Assembly: GCF_003688855.1 (NCBI RefSeq)
Contig: NZ_REFW01000002.1
Location: forward strand, 186,001-250,000
DNA from: Tessaracoccus antarcticus
GTDB taxonomy: Bacteria; Actinomycetota; Actinomycetes; Propionibacteriales; Propionibacteriaceae
DNA: 64,000 bases
Direction of reading: 5' to 3'
The translations under genes and the position numbers were made by a program. The notes under the pieces were generated by a model that saw nothing but the letters and a program-made list of their open reading frames with translations, did no database searches and was not told the origin of the DNA. Below are positions 62,450 to 64,000 of the stretch, in pieces (the first letter of the stretch is position 1; each line of letters opens with the position of its first letter).

Positions 62450-63259
62450 ATGGCAATCACTGCCGCAGACGTGAAGAAGCTCCGCGACGCGACCGGCGCG
62501 GGGATGATGGACGCCAAGAAGGCGCTGACCGAGGCTGACGGTGACTTCACCCAGGCCATTGAGGGTCTCCGCATCTCGGGCCTCGCCAAGCAGGCCAAGC
62601 GCGCCGACCGTGAGGCCAGCAATGGCATCGTGGCTGGCCGTGACGGCATCCTCATCCAGTTCGCAGCCGAGACCGACTTCGTCGCCAAGAACGCCGAGTT
62701 CGTGGGGCTTGCCAACAAGATCGTCGAGGCTGTCGCCGAAAGCGGCGCCACCGACGTGGCCTCCGCCAACGCTGCCGCGCTGGACGGGGGCACCGTCGAC
62801 AACGCCATCAAGGAACTGGGTGCCAAGCTCGGGGAGAACCTCTCCCTGACAGCGGTCGCCAACTTTGACGGCACCGCCCACCTGTACCTGCACCGCCGCG
62901 CAGCCGACCTGCCTCCGCAGGTGGGTGTGCTCGTCGAGTACACCGGGGGTGACGAGACGATCGCGCACCAGGTCAGCATGCAGATCGCCGCCATGAGCCC
63001 CACCTTCGTGTCCCGCGAGGAGGTGCCCGCCGATGTCGTCGACAGCGAGCGGCGCATCGCCGAAGCCACGGCACGCGAGGAGGGCAAGCCTGAGGCGGCC
63101 ATGTCGCGCATCGTTGAAGGACGCCTGGGCGGGTTCTTCAAGGACGTGGCGCTGCTTGACCAGCCCGCCGTGTGGGAGGACAAGAAGACCGTGGGTGACC
63201 TCCTCAAGGTGGCCGACGCCGAGGTGACCCGCTTCGTACGGTTCGCCGTGGGCGCCTGA
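62450..63259 (+). CDS. tsf: Elongation factor Ts
   Basis: Guanine nucleotide exchange factor for EF-Tu; 269 residues. The N-terminal MAITAADVKKLRDATGAGMM and the TDFVAKN motif are diagnostic. Actinobacterial EF-Ts is of this shorter length, lacking the E. coli coiled-coil extension. It is co-transcribed with rpsB. A 122-bp gap with no clear terminator leads to pyrH. Confidence 0.97.
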   Translation: MAITAADVKKLRDATGAGMMDAKKALTEADGDFTQAIEGLRISGLAKQAKRADREASNGIVAGRDGILIQFAAETDFVAKNAEFVGLANKIVEAVAESGATDVASANAAALDGGTVDNAIKELGAKLGENLSLTAVANFDGTAHLYLHRRAADLPPQVGVLVEYTGGDETIAHQVSMQIAAMSPTFVSREEVPADVVDSERRIAEATAREEGKPEAAMSRIVEGRLGGFFKDVALLDQPAVWEDKKTVGDLLKVADAEVTRFVRFAVGA

Positions 63260-63381
63260 CCCACTGGACGACACTGTGACGGCGTACTGCTGCGGGATTC
63301 CTCGCGGCGGTGCGCCGTCGGTCACGTCTACGTACCCCCTGTAACCGATAGGGTGGCGAAAACCGCGAACGAAAGGCGCTC

Positions 63382-64000
63382 ATGAGCAAGCCCTACAAAC
63401 GTGTCCTGCTGAAGCTCTCCGGTGAGGTCTTCGGTGGCGGCAAGCTCGGTGTGGACCCCGTGGTGGTCCAGGGCATCGCGAACGAGATCGCCCAGGTTGT
63501 CCGTGGCGGCACCCAGGTTGCAGTCGTCGTCGGGGGAGGCAACTATTTCCGCGGTGCGGAACTGAGCCGCAGCGGCATGGCCCGCGACCGAGCCGACTAC
63601 ATGGGCATGCTGGGCACCGTCATGAACTGTCTGGCGCTGCAGGACTTCTGCGAGAAGGCGGGCATCGAGACTCGCGTCCAGTCCGCCATCACGATGGGCC
63701 AGGTGGCGGAGTCCTACATTCCGCGTCGCGCTGAGCGTCACCTCGAGAAGGGGCGTCTCGTCATCTTCGGGGCAGGCTCCGGCATGCCGTACTTCTCCAC
63801 CGACACCGTCGCCGCGCAGCGTGCGCTGGAGATCGGTGCCGAGGTGCTGCTGATGGGTAAACAAGGCGTCGACGGCGTGTACAACGCCGACCCGGCCATC
63901 GACCACACAGCGGTGATGTTCGACACCCTCACCTACGACCAGTTCCTCAGCGAGGACCTCAAGGTTGCCGACGCCACCGCCATCGCCCTGGCGCGCGACA
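63382..64000 (+). CDS. pyrH: Uridylate kinase, N-terminal part
   Basis: UMP kinase of the amino-acid-kinase fold; about 206 of roughly 240 residues are inside the window and the gene continues past its right edge. It starts [18 protein letters not shown] with the phosphate loop, has [11 protein letters not shown] and [10 protein letters not shown], and ends in the conserved [19 protein letters not shown] precedes the ATG. Order rpsB-tsf-pyrH is universal in bacteria. Confidence 0.96.
   Translation, partial: MSKPYKRVLLKLSGEVFGGGKLGVDPVVVQGIANEIAQVVRGGTQVAVVVGGGNYFRGAELSRSGMARDRADYMGMLGTVMNCLALQDFCEKAGIETRVQSAITMGQVAESYIPRRAERHLEKGRLVIFGAGSGMPYFSTDTVAAQRALEIGAEVLLMGKQGVDGVYNADPAIDHTAVMFDTLTYDQFLSEDLKVADATAIALARD

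Noticed and set aside
61228-63264. 678-codon minus-strand frame across rpsB and tsf
   Set aside because: Antisense to two essential genes with unambiguous identity.

Overview
The window is high-GC (mid-60s percent by eye), gene-dense DNA from an actinobacterium. Actinobacterial marker genes include rbpA, opcA beside zwf, a SufR-led suf operon, an InhA-type enoyl-ACP reductase directly after fabG, and DUF3099. Gene content and style suggest the Propionibacteriales/Propionibacteriaceae; that placement is inference. There are no rRNA, tRNA or CRISPR loci, no transposases and no prophage. Both ends are cut: pgk at the left, pyrH at the right.

Layout. 1-7.1 kb: lower glycolysis and secretion (pgk end, tpiA, secG, rbpA), the oxidative pentose-phosphate genes zwf-opcA-pgl on the minus strand, and heme O/A synthesis (ctaB, ctaA). 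7.1-8.6 kb: an ABC-2 exporter pair coupled to ctaA. 8.7-19.4 kb: a co-directional, largely overlapping operon (LacI regulator, lipoprotein binding protein, two permeases, a Tat-exported GH144-like glucanase, GH3, GH94) that reads as a beta-1,2-glucan/sophorooligosaccharide utilisation locus with a perfect LacI-type operator at its head. 19.5-26.4 kb: sufR-B-D-Rieske-C-S-U-T for iron-sulfur assembly, with a pair of 40-bp hairpin repeats between sufC and sufS. 26.4-29.1 kb: a NarL-type two-component system in unusual arrangement, with a 50-residue Cys/Trp-tailed peptide gene whose stop overlaps the kinase start. 29.2-37 kb: alpha/beta hydrolase, ThpR-like phosphoesterase, ABC-F ATPase, phosphohexomutase, OatA-like acyltransferase, and rlmA-SURF1-DUF3099. 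38.1-42.3 kb: fabG-inhA, an orphan ABC ATPase, NfeD and an SPFH protein. 42.3-49.1 kb: a BASS-type transporter, a BCCT transporter, a SpoU-type rRNA methyltransferase and a large secreted nuclease. 49.2-57.3 kb: narGHJI-narK for nitrate respiration, with a divergent P450 having an atypical I-helix. 58.6-64 kb: def, xerC, an M23-domain protein, rpsB, tsf and pyrH.

Working together: exported glucanase, importer, GH94 phosphorylase and GH3 should turn beta-1,2-glucan into glucose and glucose-1-phosphate, which can feed the phosphohexomutase, zwf-opcA-pgl and tpiA steps in the same window. Suf-made clusters would serve NarG/NarH and the Rieske protein. CtaA/CtaB/SURF1 support an aa3-type oxidase, so the organism probably respires both oxygen and nitrate.

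From recalled knowledge of Mycobacterium tuberculosis, the backbone follows the Rv1436-Rv1488 order (gap-pgk-tpi-secG, pgl-opcA-zwf, ctaB, ABC, suf, ABC-F, fabG-inhA, NfeD-SPFH). The glucan locus interrupts it between the ABC pair and sufR. Several genes (secG, fabG, DUF3099, the 39.7-kb ATPase) show a TANNNT hexamer exactly 6 nt before the start codon and no ribosome binding site, which points to leaderless transcripts.
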